Assembly (NCBI GenBank): GCA_950022295.1
Contig: OX465599.1
Location: 9,548,001-9,612,000 of the forward strand
DNA length: 64,000 bases
Direction of reading: 5' to 3'
Source: Bromus sterilis
Lineage: Eukaryota > Streptophyta > Magnoliopsida > Poales > Poaceae
Shown: positions 34,801-48,051 of the stretch, piece by piece
How the letters are laid out: each line of letters opens with the position of its first letter
Position numbering within the stretch: position 1 is the stretch's first letter
Program-made: the position numbers and the translations under genes
The notes under the pieces: generated by a model
Seen by the model: only the letters and a program-made list of their open reading frames with translations
The model's database searches: none
What the model was told of the DNA's origin: nothing

Positions 34801-37800
34801 GAACAGGGTGAAATTTGAACTACAAGTGCTTGATAGTTTGCTCTTCATTTTTTCAAAAAATAATTTATAGGTGTACAAGTACTCATTTCATCAGAAATCT
34901 ACCAAGATTTTTATAAGATTCCACCCCTAGCTATCATCGGCCATGCCCCCCTCCCCCGTTTTGACCGCATTTTGAAATTGGTGCTTAAAAAATTCAAAAA
35001 AACCAAAAAATGTAAAACCTTCGCGTTGCATCCTAATTTATGTCCTAGTAACCATAAAAACCAACAAACTTGTAATAATCAAAATCTATTAAAAAAGTCT
35101 TCTCAAAATGGGCTATCGAGTATGAAGGTTAATGGCTTTCAGGCCAAATGACCGATGTTAATGCTACTTCCAAAGGATAGTTTTACCAAATGATATCATA
35201 TTTTTTATATGTGTGCATATTGGAATGTGCAACAAGTTTGCCAAAGGATATTTTCATTTTTGCTGCACAAAAAATCCATTTTTCATTTTCCGAGTGTCGA
35301 AAGTAGGGTTGTTTTGTGAAGAACCTAGCAAATATTTGGTGTGAATTTGAACCAATCCATTTTTGTAAAATACTAGACCATATTTTATTAAGAATTGACC
35401 ACACTTCCCATGTAAATTGTTTCTTATACACCTCTCCTGAAAAAGACAAATTGTCGCCGATTCAGTTGGAACGGGGTGAAATTTGAACTACAAGTGCTTG
35501 ATAGTTTGCTCTTTATTTTTTCAAAAAATCATTTATAGGTGCACAAGTACTCATTTCCTCAGATATATACCAATTTTTTTGCCACATTCCACCACTAGCT
35601 ATCACCGGCCATGCCCCCTCCCCCGTTTTGACCGCATTTTGAAATTGGTGCTTAAAAAATAAAAAAAATAAAAAATGTAAAACCTTCGCTTTGCATCCTA
35701 ATTTATGTCCTAGTAACCATACAAACCAGCAAACTTGTAATAATGCAAATCTATTAAAAAAAGTCTTCTCAAAATGGGCTATCGAGTATGAAGGTTCATG
35801 GATTTCAGGCCAAATGACCGATGTTAGTGCTACTTTCAAAGGATAGTTTTACCAAATGATATCATATTTTGTATATGTGTGCATATTGGAATGTGCAACA
35901 AGTTTGCCAAAGGAAGTTTTCATTTTCGCTGCACAAAAAATCCATTTTTCATTTTCCGGGTGTCGAAAGTAGGGTTGTTTTGTGAAGAACCTAGCAAATA
36001 TTTGGTGTGAATTTGAACCAATACATTTTTGTAAAACACCAGACCATATTTTATTAAGAATTGACCACACTTTCCATGTAAATTGTTTGTTATACACCTC
36101 TCCTGAAAAAGACAAATTGTCGCCGATTCAGTTGGAACAGGGTGAAATTTGAACTACAAGTGCTTGATAGTTTGCTCTTCATTTTTTCAAAAAATAATTT
36201 ATAGGTGCACAAGTACTCATTTCATCAGAAATCTACCAAGATGTTTGCAAGATTCCACCCCTAGCTATCATCGGCCATGCCCCCCTCCCCCGTTTTGACC
36301 GCATTTTGAAATTGGTGCTTAAAAAATTCAAAAAAATGTAAAACCTTCGCGTTGCATCCTAATTTATGTCCTAGTAACCATAAAAACCAACAAACTTGTA
36401 ATAATGCAAATCTATTAAAAAAGTCTTCTCAAAATGGGCTATCGAGTATGAAGGTTCATGGCTTTCAGGCCAAATGACCGATGTTAGTGCTACTTTCAAA
36501 GGATAGTTTTACGAAATGATATCATATTTTTTATATGTGTGCATATTGGAATGTGCAACAAGTTTGCCAAAGGAAGTTTTCATTTTCGCTGCACAAAAAA
36601 TCCATTTTTCATTTTCCGAGTGTCGTAAGTAGGGTTGTTTTGTGAAGAACCTAGCAAATATTTGGTGTGAATTTGAACCAATCCATTTTTGTAAAATACT
36701 AGACCATATTTTATTAAGAATCGACCACACTTTCCACGTAAATTGTTTCTTATACACCTCTCCTGAAAAAGACAAATTGTCGCCGATTAAGTTGGAACGG
36801 GGTGAAATTTGAACTACAAGTGCTTGATAGTTTGCTCTGTATTTTTTCAAAAAATCATTTATAGGTGCACAAGTACTTATTTCATCAGAGATATACCAAA
36901 TTTTTCGCAACATTCCACCACTAGATATGACCGGCCATGCCCCCCTCCCCTGTTTTGACCGCATTTTGAAATTGGTGCTTAAAATATTAAAAAAAAATGT
37001 AAAACCTTCGCTTTGCATCCTAATTTATGTCCTAGTAACCGTACAAACCAACAAACTTGTAATAATGCAAATCTATTAAAAAAGTCTTCTCAAAATGGGC
37101 TATCGAGTATGAAGGTTCATGGCTTTCAGGCCAAATGACCGATGTTAGTGCTACTTTCAAAGGATAGTTTTACCAAATGATATCATATTTTGTATATGTG
37201 TGAATATTGGAATGTGCAACAAGTTTGCCAAAGGAAGTTTTCATTTTCGCTGCACAAAAAAACCATTTTTCATTTTCCGAGTGTCGGAAGTAGGGTTGTT
37301 TTGTGAAGAACCTAGCAATATTTGGTGTGAATTTGAACCAATCCATTTTTGTAAAATACTAGACCATATTTTATTAAGAATTGACCACACTTTCCATGTA
37401 AATTGTTTCTTATACACCTCTCCTGAAAAAGACAAATTGTCGCCGATTCAGTTAGAACAGGGTGAAATTTGAACTACAAGTGCTTGATAGTTTGCTCTTC
37501 ATTTTTTCAAAAAATAATTTATAGGTGCACAAGTACTCATTTCATCAGAGATCTACCAAGATTTTTGCAAGATTCCACCCCTAGCTATCATCGGCCATGC
37601 CCCCCTCCCCCGTTTTGACCGCATTTTGAAATTGGTGCTTAAAAAATTCAAAAAAATCAAAAAAATGTAAAACCTTCGCGTTGCATCCTAATTCATGTCC
37701 TAGTAACCATAAAAACCAACAAACTTGTAATAATGCAAATCTATTAAAAAAGTCTTCTCAAAATGGGCTATCGAGTATGAATGTTAATGGCTTTCAGGCC

Positions 37801-40157
37801 AAATGACCGATGTTAGTGCTACTTCCAAAGGATAGTTTTATTAAATGATATAATATTTTTTATATGTGTGCGTATTGGAATGTGCAACAAGTTTGCCAAA
37901 GGATGTTTTCATTTTTGCTGCACAAAAAATCCATTTTTCATTTTCCGAGTGTCGAAAGTAGGGTTGTTTTGTGAAGAACCTAGCAAATATTTGGTGTGAA
38001 TTTGAACCAATCCATTTCTGTAAAATACTAGACCATATTTTATTAAGAATTGACCACACTTGCCATGTAAATTGTTTCTTATACACCTCTCCTGAAAAAG
38101 ACAAATTGTCGCCGATTCAGCTGGAACGGGGTGAAATTTGAACTATAAGTGCTTGATAGTTTGCTCTTTATTTAAAAAAAATCATTTATAGGTGCACAAG
38201 TACTCATTTCATCAGAGATATACCAAAATATTTACAACATTCCACCACTAGCTATCACCGGCCATGCCCCCCTCCCCCGTTTTGACCGCATTTTCAAACT
38301 GGTGCTTAAAAAATTAAAAAAAACAAAAAAAATGTAAAACCTTCGCGTTGCATCCAAATTTATGTCCTAGTAACCATACAAACCAACAAACTTGTAATAA
38401 TGCAAATCTATTAAAAAAGTCTTCTCAAAATGGGCTATCGAGTATGAAGGTTAATGGCTTTCAGGCCAAATGACCGATGTTAGTGCTACTTCCAAAGGAA
38501 AGTTTTACCAAATGAAGTAATATTTTTTATATGTGTGCATATTGGAATGTGCAACAAGTTTTCCAAAGGATGTTTTCATTTTTGCTGCACAAAAAATCCA
38601 TTTTTCATTTTCCGAGTGTCGAAAGTAGGGTTGTTTTGTGAAGAACCTAGCAAATATTTGGTGTGAATTTGAACGAATCCATTTATGTAAAATATTAGAA
38701 CATATTTTATTAAGAATTGACCACACTTTCCATGTAAATTGTTTCTTATACACCTCTCCTGAAAAAGACAAATTGTCGTCGATTCAGTTGGAACGGGGTG
38801 AAATTTGAACAACAAGTGCTTGATAGTTTGCTCTTTATTTTTTCAAAAAATCATTTATAGGTGCACAAGTACTCATTTCATCAGAGATATACCAAATTTT
38901 TTGCAACATTCCACCACTAGATATCACCGGCCATGCCCCCCTCCCCTGTTTTGACCGCATTTTGAAATTGGTGCTTAAAAAATAAAAAAAAATAAAAAAT
39001 GTAAAACCTTCGCGTTGCATCCTAATTTATGTCCTAGTAACCATACAAACCAACAAACTTGTAATAATGCAAATCTATTAAAAAAGTCTTCTCAAAATGG
39101 GCTATCGAGTATGAAGGTTCATGGCTTTCAGGCTAAATGACCGATGTTAGTGCTACTTTCAAAGTATAGTTTTACCAAATGATATCATATTTTGTATATG
39201 TGTGCATATTGGAATGTGCAACAAGTTTGCCAAAGGAAGTTTTCATTTTCGCTGCACAAAAAAACCATTTTTCATTTTCCGAGTGTCGGAAGTAGGGTTG
39301 TTTTGTGAAGAACCTAGCAAATATTTGGTGTGAATTTGAACCAATCATTTTTGTAAAATACTAGACCATATTTTATTAAGAATTGACCACACTTTCCATG
39401 TAAATTGTTTCTTATACACCTCTCCTGAAAAAGACAAATTGTCGCCGATTCAGTTGGAACAGGGTGAAATTTGAACTACAAGTGCTTGATAGTTTGCTCT
39501 TTATTTTTTCAAAAAATCATTTATAGGTGCACAAGTACTCATTTCATCTGATATATACAATTTGTTTTGCAACATTCCACCACTAGCTATCACCTGCCAT
39601 GCCCCCTCCCCCGTTTTGACCGCATTTTGAAATTGGTGCTTAAAAAATTAAAAAAATCAAAAAATGTAAAACCTTCGCGTTGCATCCTAATTTATGTCCT
39701 AGTAACCATACAAACCAACAAACTTGTAATAATGCAAATCTATTAAAAAAAGTCTTCTCAAAATGGGCTATCGAGTATGAAGGTTCATGGCTTTCAGGCC
39801 AAATGACCGATGTTAGTGCTACTTTCAAAGGATAGTTTTACCAAATGATATCACATTTTGTATATGTGTGCATATTGGAATGTGCAACAAGTTTGCCAAA
39901 GGAAGTTTTCATTTTCGCTGCACAAAAAATCCATTTTTCATTTTCCGAGTGTCGAAAGTAGGGTTGTTTTGTGAAGAACCTAGCAAATATTTGGTGTGAA
40001 TTTGAACCAATACATTTTTGTAAAACACCAGACCATATTTTATTAAGAATTGACCACACTTTCCATGTAAATTGTTTCTTATACACCTCTCCTGAAAAAG
40101 ACAAATTGTCCTCGATTCAGCTGGAACGGGGTGAAATTTGAACTCCAAGTGCTTGAT
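31819..40157. repeat. Tandem array of ~667-bp monomers, 12.5 copies
   Basis: Monomers start at GACCGATGTTA(G/A)TGCTAC: 31819, 32479, 33148, 33817, 34483, 35150, 35816, 36476, 37137, 37805, 38472, 39139 and 39805. The last is partial and ends near 40157. Spacing is 660-669 bp, with length differences mainly in A and T runs near ~500 bp into the unit. Two monomer types alternate (see findings). Most monomers contain an 88-codon minus-strand frame (MSFSGEVYKKQFTWKVWSIL ...). It is broken or cut short by a one-base loss in units 5, 9 and 12. No known domain is recognised, so I do not call it a gene. Confidence 0.97.
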
Positions 40158-40972
40158 TGATGTCCTGGTAAATTTGTAGCAATTAGAAATCAATATAAAA
40201 TATAGTTGCTTCACAAACTGAAAATATTACCAAAAACAAAGATTGGATGGTGAGATCACATGGATTGTTAGATGAGGCTCAAATTTTGTAGAGAGCTATT
40301 ATTTGGGCATATAGAAGACGTGGCAAAAATTAAACTCGTTAGGATATGCCTAGCTAGTACTTCCTTCACAAAGCTTCTAGCTGAACAGAAATTTTTGGAA
40401 ATTTCCTGTGGAAGATTTACTAGGACAATGGACCTGAATTTTTTCATGAGAAAATGATTTGGATAGGAAAGAGTGCCAAATTTTTTGGGGGCAATCATGA
40501 AAATATAAATAACACTTCCTTCACAAAGTGTTGTTCTGAACAGCATAGGAAAATGAATATTCCTTAATTATTTTTGAACTAGTCAAGGAAGGTTTTTGAC
40601 ATATTTGAGGAAGATATGATCCAAAGAATTTATGATAATTTTTTGGGAATTTTGGGAATGATAAAAATGTAGGCTGCTTCCCAACCAAGGGCAAAAATTG
40701 ACACATGGACATGAATAGGCAAAACTGATGATGTGGCGCCTAGTCATATTAATGCACCACAATTTACAAGTCTATGACCATCTATATTGGTCGTGATCAA
40801 GTAGAAATAAGGCAGCGGACCGATGCTATTTGCTTTATGACCATTTCGTGTAGGGTTTGGAGCCACCCGAACAGCTTCTGAACAATTGGTATCAAATGGT
40901 CGTACATTTACGACCATTTTTTGCAGGGTCACTGACAGAAGGTCACAAGTTGACATATTTCTTGTAGTGCCA

Positions 40973-42911
40973 CTTTCAAAATTTAGAACACATCATAGGA
41001 TTCTTCATGCCTATCTTTTTGCTGTTGTGTGTTCTTTATCTTTTCATAGCTACTGCCATGTTTAGTCTTAGTTTTAGTTTGTATTTAGCAAGAGCCTTGG
41101 ATTTTGTTTTCGTTTGTTGCTGGAACTCTCTTTAGTTTTCATGTTTATCTTGTTAAGAGAGTTGGTTGTTGCACTGAGTTGTGTCTTGTCTTGAAAGTAG
41201 GTAATTGAGGTTGCTATTTAATTTTAGAAGTATCTTGCAATAGTTTTGAGGTATTGATGTGAGTAATGTTTGAACTTTTGGTGTCAAGAGCTCTTGCCTA
41301 TTAGTGATAAGTGTCGTATTTTGGGCAATCCGTGTTTATTTTCAAAGCCTACAAAACTAGTTGAGAACTCTAGCTACTAGATGGATCACTACTCTTCTGA
41401 GGAGTCGAATATTAGAGTACACTCACGTACCATGAGTCGAGGATGCGCAAGGATAACCAAACCCCCATACACTCCTCCTCGGGGTACTTGTCTCTTTGTG
41501 AACCTCCTTACTAGATTGAGAGTTACCGATAATAAGTGCATGAGTTCTTCAGACTAATGTAAGTATTGAGAGTTGACACTTCCACCTTCCCATATTTTGC
41601 TAGCCTTTCCCGTGCCGTGCATTGCCTTCTTCTCACTCCGAGAGTTGGTGTCCACCTTCGCCGGTACTTCCAAACCCTTGGCATGATACGCTCTGTCATC
41701 ATAAGCCTCCTTATATATTTCCTCAAAATAGCCACCATACCTACCTATCAAGGCATTTCCATAGCCTTTCCGAGTTACATTGCCATGCAACATCTACCTC
41801 TTCATGACTTGATCTTCATGTCATACATGTTCCTGCTACACTGGCAGCGGCATACATTGTATACATCATGATAGTTACATCTTCTTTATGATTTTGAGTA
41901 CCTTGTAAAGTGTGAAGATTTCCTATACCTTCTTGTAAAATAGAGTGTTGCCCTTAAGTGAGAAAAATATCCCAAAGTGGACACATTAAAAGATCCCAAA
42001 GAGGACAAATGAGAGTTAAATATAAAGAGCCATTGAGGCCACCAAAAAAATAGAAAAAAATAGAAAAAAGAGAAAAAAAGAAATAAAAAGAGAGAAAGGG
42101 GCAACACTACTATCCTTTTGAGAGATCCACACTAGTACTCCCTTTATATCCTTGTACTCCATAGAGATGATCATTATGCATATAGCTATGTGGGGACCTT
42201 CACACTATAGAACTTGGCTTGCATATTCCAAGGATGAGCCTCCTCAAACGAGCTCTAGGTCTTCATGAGCAAGCAAGTTAGATGCACCCCCACTAGTTCC
42301 ATTGGAGAGCTTCCTAGCTCGTATGTGCATCCGTTGCATGGCAATCCCTACTCCTCACATCATATCTATCATTTGGCATCTCTTGCCTATGATTGTCCTC
42401 ATTGATGTGAGCCTTTCTCATCCTTTTTGTCTTCCTCCTTCACCATATTTCTCTCTTTGCCATCTTAAGTGTCAACTCTCGTGCTTACGCTCATCCATTG
42501 CATGAGTGCTCGAAATATCGAAAAGGAGTGGATCAAATTGACTTGTACCTGGCTAGTGGTCTGGGGACGAGTCAAGATAAGATTCCAAAGAAGACCAAGT
42601 GTGAAACTTTAGTAGATTGAGTTCTCAACACAAAAATACTTTTTTCTCGTATTCCCTATCCCCCTTCTTGCACGCAAACACCATTTGGAGACATTCGAGT
42701 CACGGACAGCGAGAGATCTTGTACCTAATGTTCTTTTGTTACTTGTTTCAATGCTAATATAGACTCTTGCATGTTATGACTTGAATTGAATCTCTAACCT
42801 TGATTGCTTTACTTTTCAAAGTTCTTATATGGTTGCTAGCATGTCACCACAGAAATTATGTTGTTATCATTTACCTACTCGAGGACGAGCAGGAATTAAG
42901 CTTGGGGATGT
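40973..42911 (+). other. Element M 3' region, part 2
   Basis: Non-coding sequence that continues the region interrupted by C. A poly-purine, A-rich tract lies at ~42040-42100. It ends GAGGACGAGCAGGAATTAAG and then CTTGGGGATGT directly before the 3' LTR, giving the polypurine tract (42898-42910). No gene is seen. Confidence 0.75.
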
Positions 42912-44557
42912 TGATACGTCCAAAACGTATCTATAATTTCTGCTTGCTCCATGCATGTTTTGTGTGATATTGCTATGATCTAGATACACTTTCATACACT
43001 TTTGATCATATTTGGACTAACCTATTAACTCAGTGCACCCCAGTGCCAGTTCTTGTTTTCTACTGTTTTTCTATTTCAGTTTTCCCCCATATAAAAAGTG
43101 CGAGAAAAATTCAGGAAAATTCAGATAAAAAATCAGCGTGACGGAAGCTTCGAGAAGAGCCCGGGAGGGGCCAAAGGGGAGCCAGGGGGCCCAGGCGGCC
43201 ACCCGGCGCGGCCCCACCCCTGGCCGCGCCAGGGGGCGCATGGGGCCCCTAGCCCACCTCTGGCTGCCCCCTCTCGCCTATTTATCCCCCGTCAAGAGAA
43301 AACCCTAGAAAGAGAACCCTATTCCGCGAACTCGCCTCTGTTCCGCCGCCGCCGCGCTTCCGAAGATCGGGAGCACCAGAAGACCTCTTCCCGGCACCCT
43401 GCCGGAGAGAGGATTGACCTCCGGGAGTCTCCTCTCCACCATGGATGCTCACTTGATGTCTCGTGAGTAGTTTTCCTTGGACCATGGGTCCGTGATCAGT
43501 AGCTATGTGATGTTCTCCTCCCCTCTTTGATCTTCATTGTTTAGACCTCGTGAGCTGCCCAACATGATCGAGGCACCTTTGTAATATTTCTGCTATTGCT
43601 ATGTTGAGTTTGATAGGATCTGATGGATTATGAGATTATGTTCAGATTGTGATAGAGTAATATATTTGGTTTTTATCTCTTATATTTTTGTTCCTAAGTA
43701 ATTCTTGCATGTTCCCCGTTGCTGTTTATTGCTTTGGCCAAGTAGTAGGTAGTGACTCCAAGAGGGAGCGTTGTACTAGATTGTGGGTTCATGCCCCCCG
43801 ATGACACGCTTGAGTGACAGAAACATGAGTCTAGGGGATGTGTTGTTTCCACAAGGGGGAAAACAGCGGTGCTTGTAACCGCGGTTACAAGGATTGTTTA
43901 CTTTACGCGGAGTTCTTTTTAATGCAGTTGTCTGTTGCTTTGGCTTTACACTTTGGGTGGGGCTCGCAACTTAATACCAGCGAGATGTTCTGGATAGATA
44001 TCTCAAGGTGGATGATTAGTAGTAGATGCAGATGGATTTCGGTCTACTTACCTTGGCGTACTGCTTGTGCTTTTGAACCTCTTCCTTTATTTTGTAGCAT
44101 AGTTAGCATTGCGGTGCGTTCATAATCCTGTCAATTGCCTTTCTGTAATTTGTTTATCTCGCATAGCAATTTTATCGTCTTTTGGGAGAGAGACATCACT
44201 AGCGAACATCACGTATCCCAGTCCGTATCCTTATCATTGTTTCCACGCTATATTTACTTTTCTGCATTTACTTTCAAGTTGCTATTATTATCCCTTGCGT
44301 TTTATCCTTTGTAAACAACAAGACCGGAGAGATTGACAACCTCTCTGAACTTCGTTGGGAACAAATTTATCTGTGTCTGTGTGTAGGTCCACGTCAGTTG
44401 CGCCGCTGACACCTACTTATCATCTCTGGAGTCCTACTGGAGACAAACCTTGGTATCTTTACCGAGGGAAATTTGCTGCTGTGCTGCATCACGCCTTCCA
44501 CTTGGGGCTCACCAACGAAGGGCGAGAAGACTACACCCGTCAACCCTCGCGCCATCA
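42912..44557 (+). repeat. Element M 3' LTR
   Basis: 1646 bp, collinear with the split 5' LTR. It starts with the hairpin GATACGT-CCAAA-ACGTATC and carries the exact GC hairpin at 43205-43230. The target copy AAAGC follows. Confidence 0.95.
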
Positions 44558-44562
44558 AAAGC

Positions 44563-45524
44563 CAGCTGTTGATCCTAACAGCATATCTACCTCTGATGCT
44601 AAAACAGAAGACGATGCCGAGCCTGAAGAAAAAGACGTCGAGGAAAATGATCCACCCAAGGTAAGAGAAGAAGAAGCACCCGATAAACGCAAGAGGTACT
44701 CTAAAGAAGACTTCATCGCAAGAAGACATGGGAAGGAAAGAGAACCATGGATACAGAAACCCATGCCTTTCCAGGTAAGTCCCTCAAATCTAAACAAGAA
44801 GAGCATTATAGTAATCTTTGTGAATGGATGAAGCCTCTTTTTCTTCAAATTCCTTTGACTGATGCTATTAAGTTACCTCCTTATTCGAAATATATGAAAG
44901 ATATTGTCACTAATAAAAAAAAATTCCTAATGAGGCTATATTTACTATGCTTGCTAACTACTCTTTCAGTGGAAAGATTCCTAAAAAGCTCGGTGATCCA
45001 GTATACCCACCATTCCTTGCTCCATAAAGAATAATTACGTCAGAACTGCTTTATGTGACCTTGGTGCAAGAGTGAGTGTTATGCCTTTTTCTCTTTACAA
45101 GAGGCTTTGTTTAGAGAAACTAATCCCTACAAATATCTCTCTTCAGATGGCTGACAAGTCAACATCTGTCCCGATAGGTATTTGTGAGGATGTACCCGTT
45201 GAAGTTGCTAACTGTTTGATCCTTACGGATTTTGTTGTTCTTGACATGCCCGAGGATGGGAGCATGTCCATTATTCTTGGTAGACCTTTTCTTAACACCG
45301 CAGGTGCTATTATTGATTGCAATAAAGGAAAGGTCACCTTCAACGTTGATGACAAAGAACACACGGTGTATTTTCCAAAGAAGATCGACAAGAGGCATGG
45401 CCTTAACTCTATAGAGAATATCGAGACCGTGAAGATTGGAGAATGGGACTGTCCACTACATATGCACCACAAATACAAAACCATTATGGTGGGGACAATG
45501 TCCATCAAAGTGAAGGTGCAATGA
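44563..45524 (+). pseudogene. Element O gag tail and protease
   Basis: This continues the polyprotein cut by M. A charged linker (DAKTEDDAEPEEKDVEEN) is followed, after a frameshift near 44776, by KSLKSKQEEHYSNLCEWMKP and IPLTDAIKLPPYSKYMKDI. More shifts follow near the A run at ~44930. The Athila-type aspartic protease then reads ALCDLGARVSVMPFSLYKR with DLGA at the active site, VEVANCLILTDFVVLDMPED and MSIILGRPFLNTAGAIID. It would release gag proteins from the precursor. Stop at 45522-45524. No RT follows, so O depended on other elements for copying. Confidence 0.85.
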
Positions 45525-46313
45525 TTACTTCATAAGAGGGGAGACTTCTTGTTCTATATATCAACGGTTTGTTGCTAAGACTTGATCAACCTTACTAGTG
45601 AAGCTTGTTTTATATAGGTAAAAAGTCAAGCTTGTTATGTTTTCATTTGCTTTAGCTTTCATTCTCTTTGTTGTACCAAGTTTTTATGTTTTTGAAGCTT
45701 CACAATATTAATCACCACTTTAAGTTTTCACAAAGTTTTGCAGCTTTTTGAACTCCGAGAAATTTTCAACAGTGAAGTTTTCTGAAAAATTCCAGAAAAA
45801 TAAAAATAAAAATTTCCATGCCGGGAGTGACCCAGAGGCACCTGGGGCTGACCAGGGGGGCCACCAGTGGCCCAGGCGGCCAGCTGGCGCGGCCTGCCCC
45901 CTGGCCGCGCTCACAGGGCAGCTGGGGCCCACAGGCCCCACTTCTAGGTATGTCTTTTTCCTCCTCCTTCTTCTCTCTCCAACAACACGAGTTCTGCATT
46001 TGGTTCTTGCGTTCTTGCTGTTCTTGGAGGCGATTTTCGATCTCTCTCTACAGCCCACCATTCGAGCTGAATTTTTGAGCAAATACTCCCTGGTATGTAA
46101 CTCCTTCACCCCTCCAATTAGATTTTTGATTGGTGCCTTCATTTGTGAGTATTTAGTAGCTCTTGGTGTTGTTTATATGAGCTTGCATGCATGTGTAGAA
46201 TTTATTTTCCAAGTTTTGATGCAAGTTTATGCCTTAGGTAAGTGAGTTGAGTAGTTTGCCTTAACTCACTTTGTTTAAATACTTGTTTTTGTAATTTGTC
46301 AAAAAATTCAGAA
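45525..46313 (+). other. Element O spacer replacing RT-integrase
   Basis: No coding domain is seen. The spacer holds a GC-rich patch with the same hairpin as the LTRs (45886-45910: GGCGCGGCC, loop TGCCCCCT, GGCCGCGC) and a pyrimidine-rich run (~45955-45990). Live Athila elements have RT, RNase H and integrase here. Confidence 0.7.
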
Positions 46314-46381
46314 ATGAGTTTGCTAGGAAGAGAAAAGGGGTGGCTTGGGAAGAAGAGGCCCGAGCGCTCCGATCGAGTTGC

Positions 46382-48018
46382 TAAAGGATTCGTAGCAAGG
46401 AAAACAAAAAAAAATTCCTACGCATAAACAACCAACAAGCCAAGATCTAATCTAGGAGATGTAAGGAACGAGTAGGATGTCATAGAAGAACTCACCCTCG
46501 AAGACTTAAAACGTTACGAGATCAAATCTCGTGGATGATGTAGTGGTTCACTTGACGATCTCAAGATCGCGATGATGTACGTTGAGCGTCTCCGTGCTCG
46601 GTCACACGTACAGCTTGATGACGACCTCCGTTCCCTCGATCCAGCGGGGCAGCGGAAGTAGAGGATCCCCGGAAATCCAGCAGCACAACAACGTGATGCG
46701 GTGAAGAATCCCATGGTCAGGGCTTCGCCAAGCGGAAGACCATGGTATGGAGCAGCGGGTGGAGAGGAAGGGAGGTGAGGCAAGTATTTGGGAGGGGAAG
46801 CCCTCACCCTCCTTTTATAGGGGAGGAGTGGGCAGCCCAAGAGGGGGGTGCGGCCAACTCATGGTGCCTCCACCTCTTCCCCTCTTGATGTGAGTGGAAG
46901 CCACACTCACACCCACCCATGCTCCCTTAATTGTCCACTTGGAAAATCCAAAGGTTTTCTTTAATAAATAAATAAAACATTTCTATTTCTTTATTTAATA
47001 TTTCTTAATCCTATTAACAAACATTTGCACATTGCACCTCGAATCATTTGTTAATTCTATTAACAACCATCCGACAAAAACCCCTTCAACTATTTCAATT
47101 TTACCCGAAACAATTTCGGTGCTGTCCCAAACATTCTTCAATATTCCTTATCCTCTCAAAATGCATCATCAAACCTTAAGTGTGTCACCCTACGGTTCGC
47201 GAATAATACAGACATGATTGAGACACCTCTCCGATCAATAATCAACAGCGGGATCTGGAGATCCGTGATGACTCCTATATATTCAACGATGAATCTTGTG
47301 ATCGTGTGAACCATCAACGTCGTAACTAATTCCCTTTGTCTCTCGATATTTTACTTGTCCGAGATCGGATCATCGGTATCAACCATACCTTGTTCGATCT
47401 CGTTTCCGACAAGTACTCTTTTACTCATTCTGTGATATGACATTCTTGTGACCTAGTCACGTGCTTGCAAGCGGTGTCAATGTGATATCACCGAGAGGGC
47501 CTAGAGTATATCTCTCTGTCATTTTGGATGGACAAATCCCATTCTTGATCCATGAGCCTCAACTAATACTTTTCGAATACCTAACACCACCTTTATAGTC
47601 ACCCTGTTACGGTGTGACGTTTGATGTCATTAAAGTATTCTTTCGGTATTAGTGATTGACATGATCTCATGGTCTAAGGAACAAGATTACTTCGAATGCA
47701 AGATATAACAATATAAACTAAATGACTTGATCGTATTGTTATACTTAGTTTGGGTATATATTCATCACATCATTCTCCTAATGATATGATCCCGTTATTA
47801 ACAACATCCAATGTTCATGATCAGGAAACCTTGATCATCTGTTAATCGACGAGCTAGTAAAAAGAGAGGCTTTACTAGGAACCATTGTTTGTTTATTAAA
47901 CACACATGTATCAACGTTTCCGGTTAATACAATTCTAGCATGAGAAATAAACGTTTATCATAAACAAGGAATAATATAATAAACACTTTATTATTGCCTC
48001 TCGGGCATATTCCCTTCA
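46382..48018 (-). repeat. Element K 3' LTR (low-coordinate copy)
   Basis: It is 1637 bp, nearly identical to 53232-54867. The polypurine tract, minus strand CAAGTGGGAGAC, is at 48019-48030. Confidence 0.95.
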
Positions 48019-48051
48019 GTCTCCCACTTGCACTAGGGGCAATGATCTATA

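Larger units (their letters stand above)
28444..40969. mobile_element. Element C: non-autonomous CACTA with internal tandem array
   Basis: The ends are exact 16-bp inverted repeats (CACTACAAGAAATATG and its complement) with 3-bp target duplication CCA (28441-28443 and 40970-40972). Just inside both ends CTTGTGACC recurs, and GGTCG/GGTCAC motifs cluster in the first and last ~200 bp, as expected for transposase-binding subterminal repeats. No TNP2 or transposase motif is found in 12.5 kb. Contents: left subterminal region, an AT-rich stretch (29.1-30.5 kb), a GC-rich stretch (30.5-31.5 kb), an 8.3-kb tandem array (31819-40157) and a right subterminal region. Confidence 0.93.
11025..44557 (+). 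mobile_element. Element M: Athila-type Gypsy derivative inside O
   Basis: The 3' LTR is 42912-44557 (1646 bp). The 5' LTR is split: 11025-12585, then element I with its duplicated target, then 26490-26575, together 1647 bp. The target duplication AAAGC is exact (11020-11024 and 44558-44562). After removing I and C the internal region is only ~3.8 kb and carries a decayed gag stretch but no protease, RT or integrase. M is therefore a short, non-autonomous element. It interrupts the gag-protease polyprotein of O. Confidence 0.95.

Noticed and set aside
31819..40157. CRISPR-like or rDNA-spacer-like array
   Set aside because: Units are ~667 bp in direct tandem without unique spacers, the DNA is plant nuclear, and no rRNA sequence is present.
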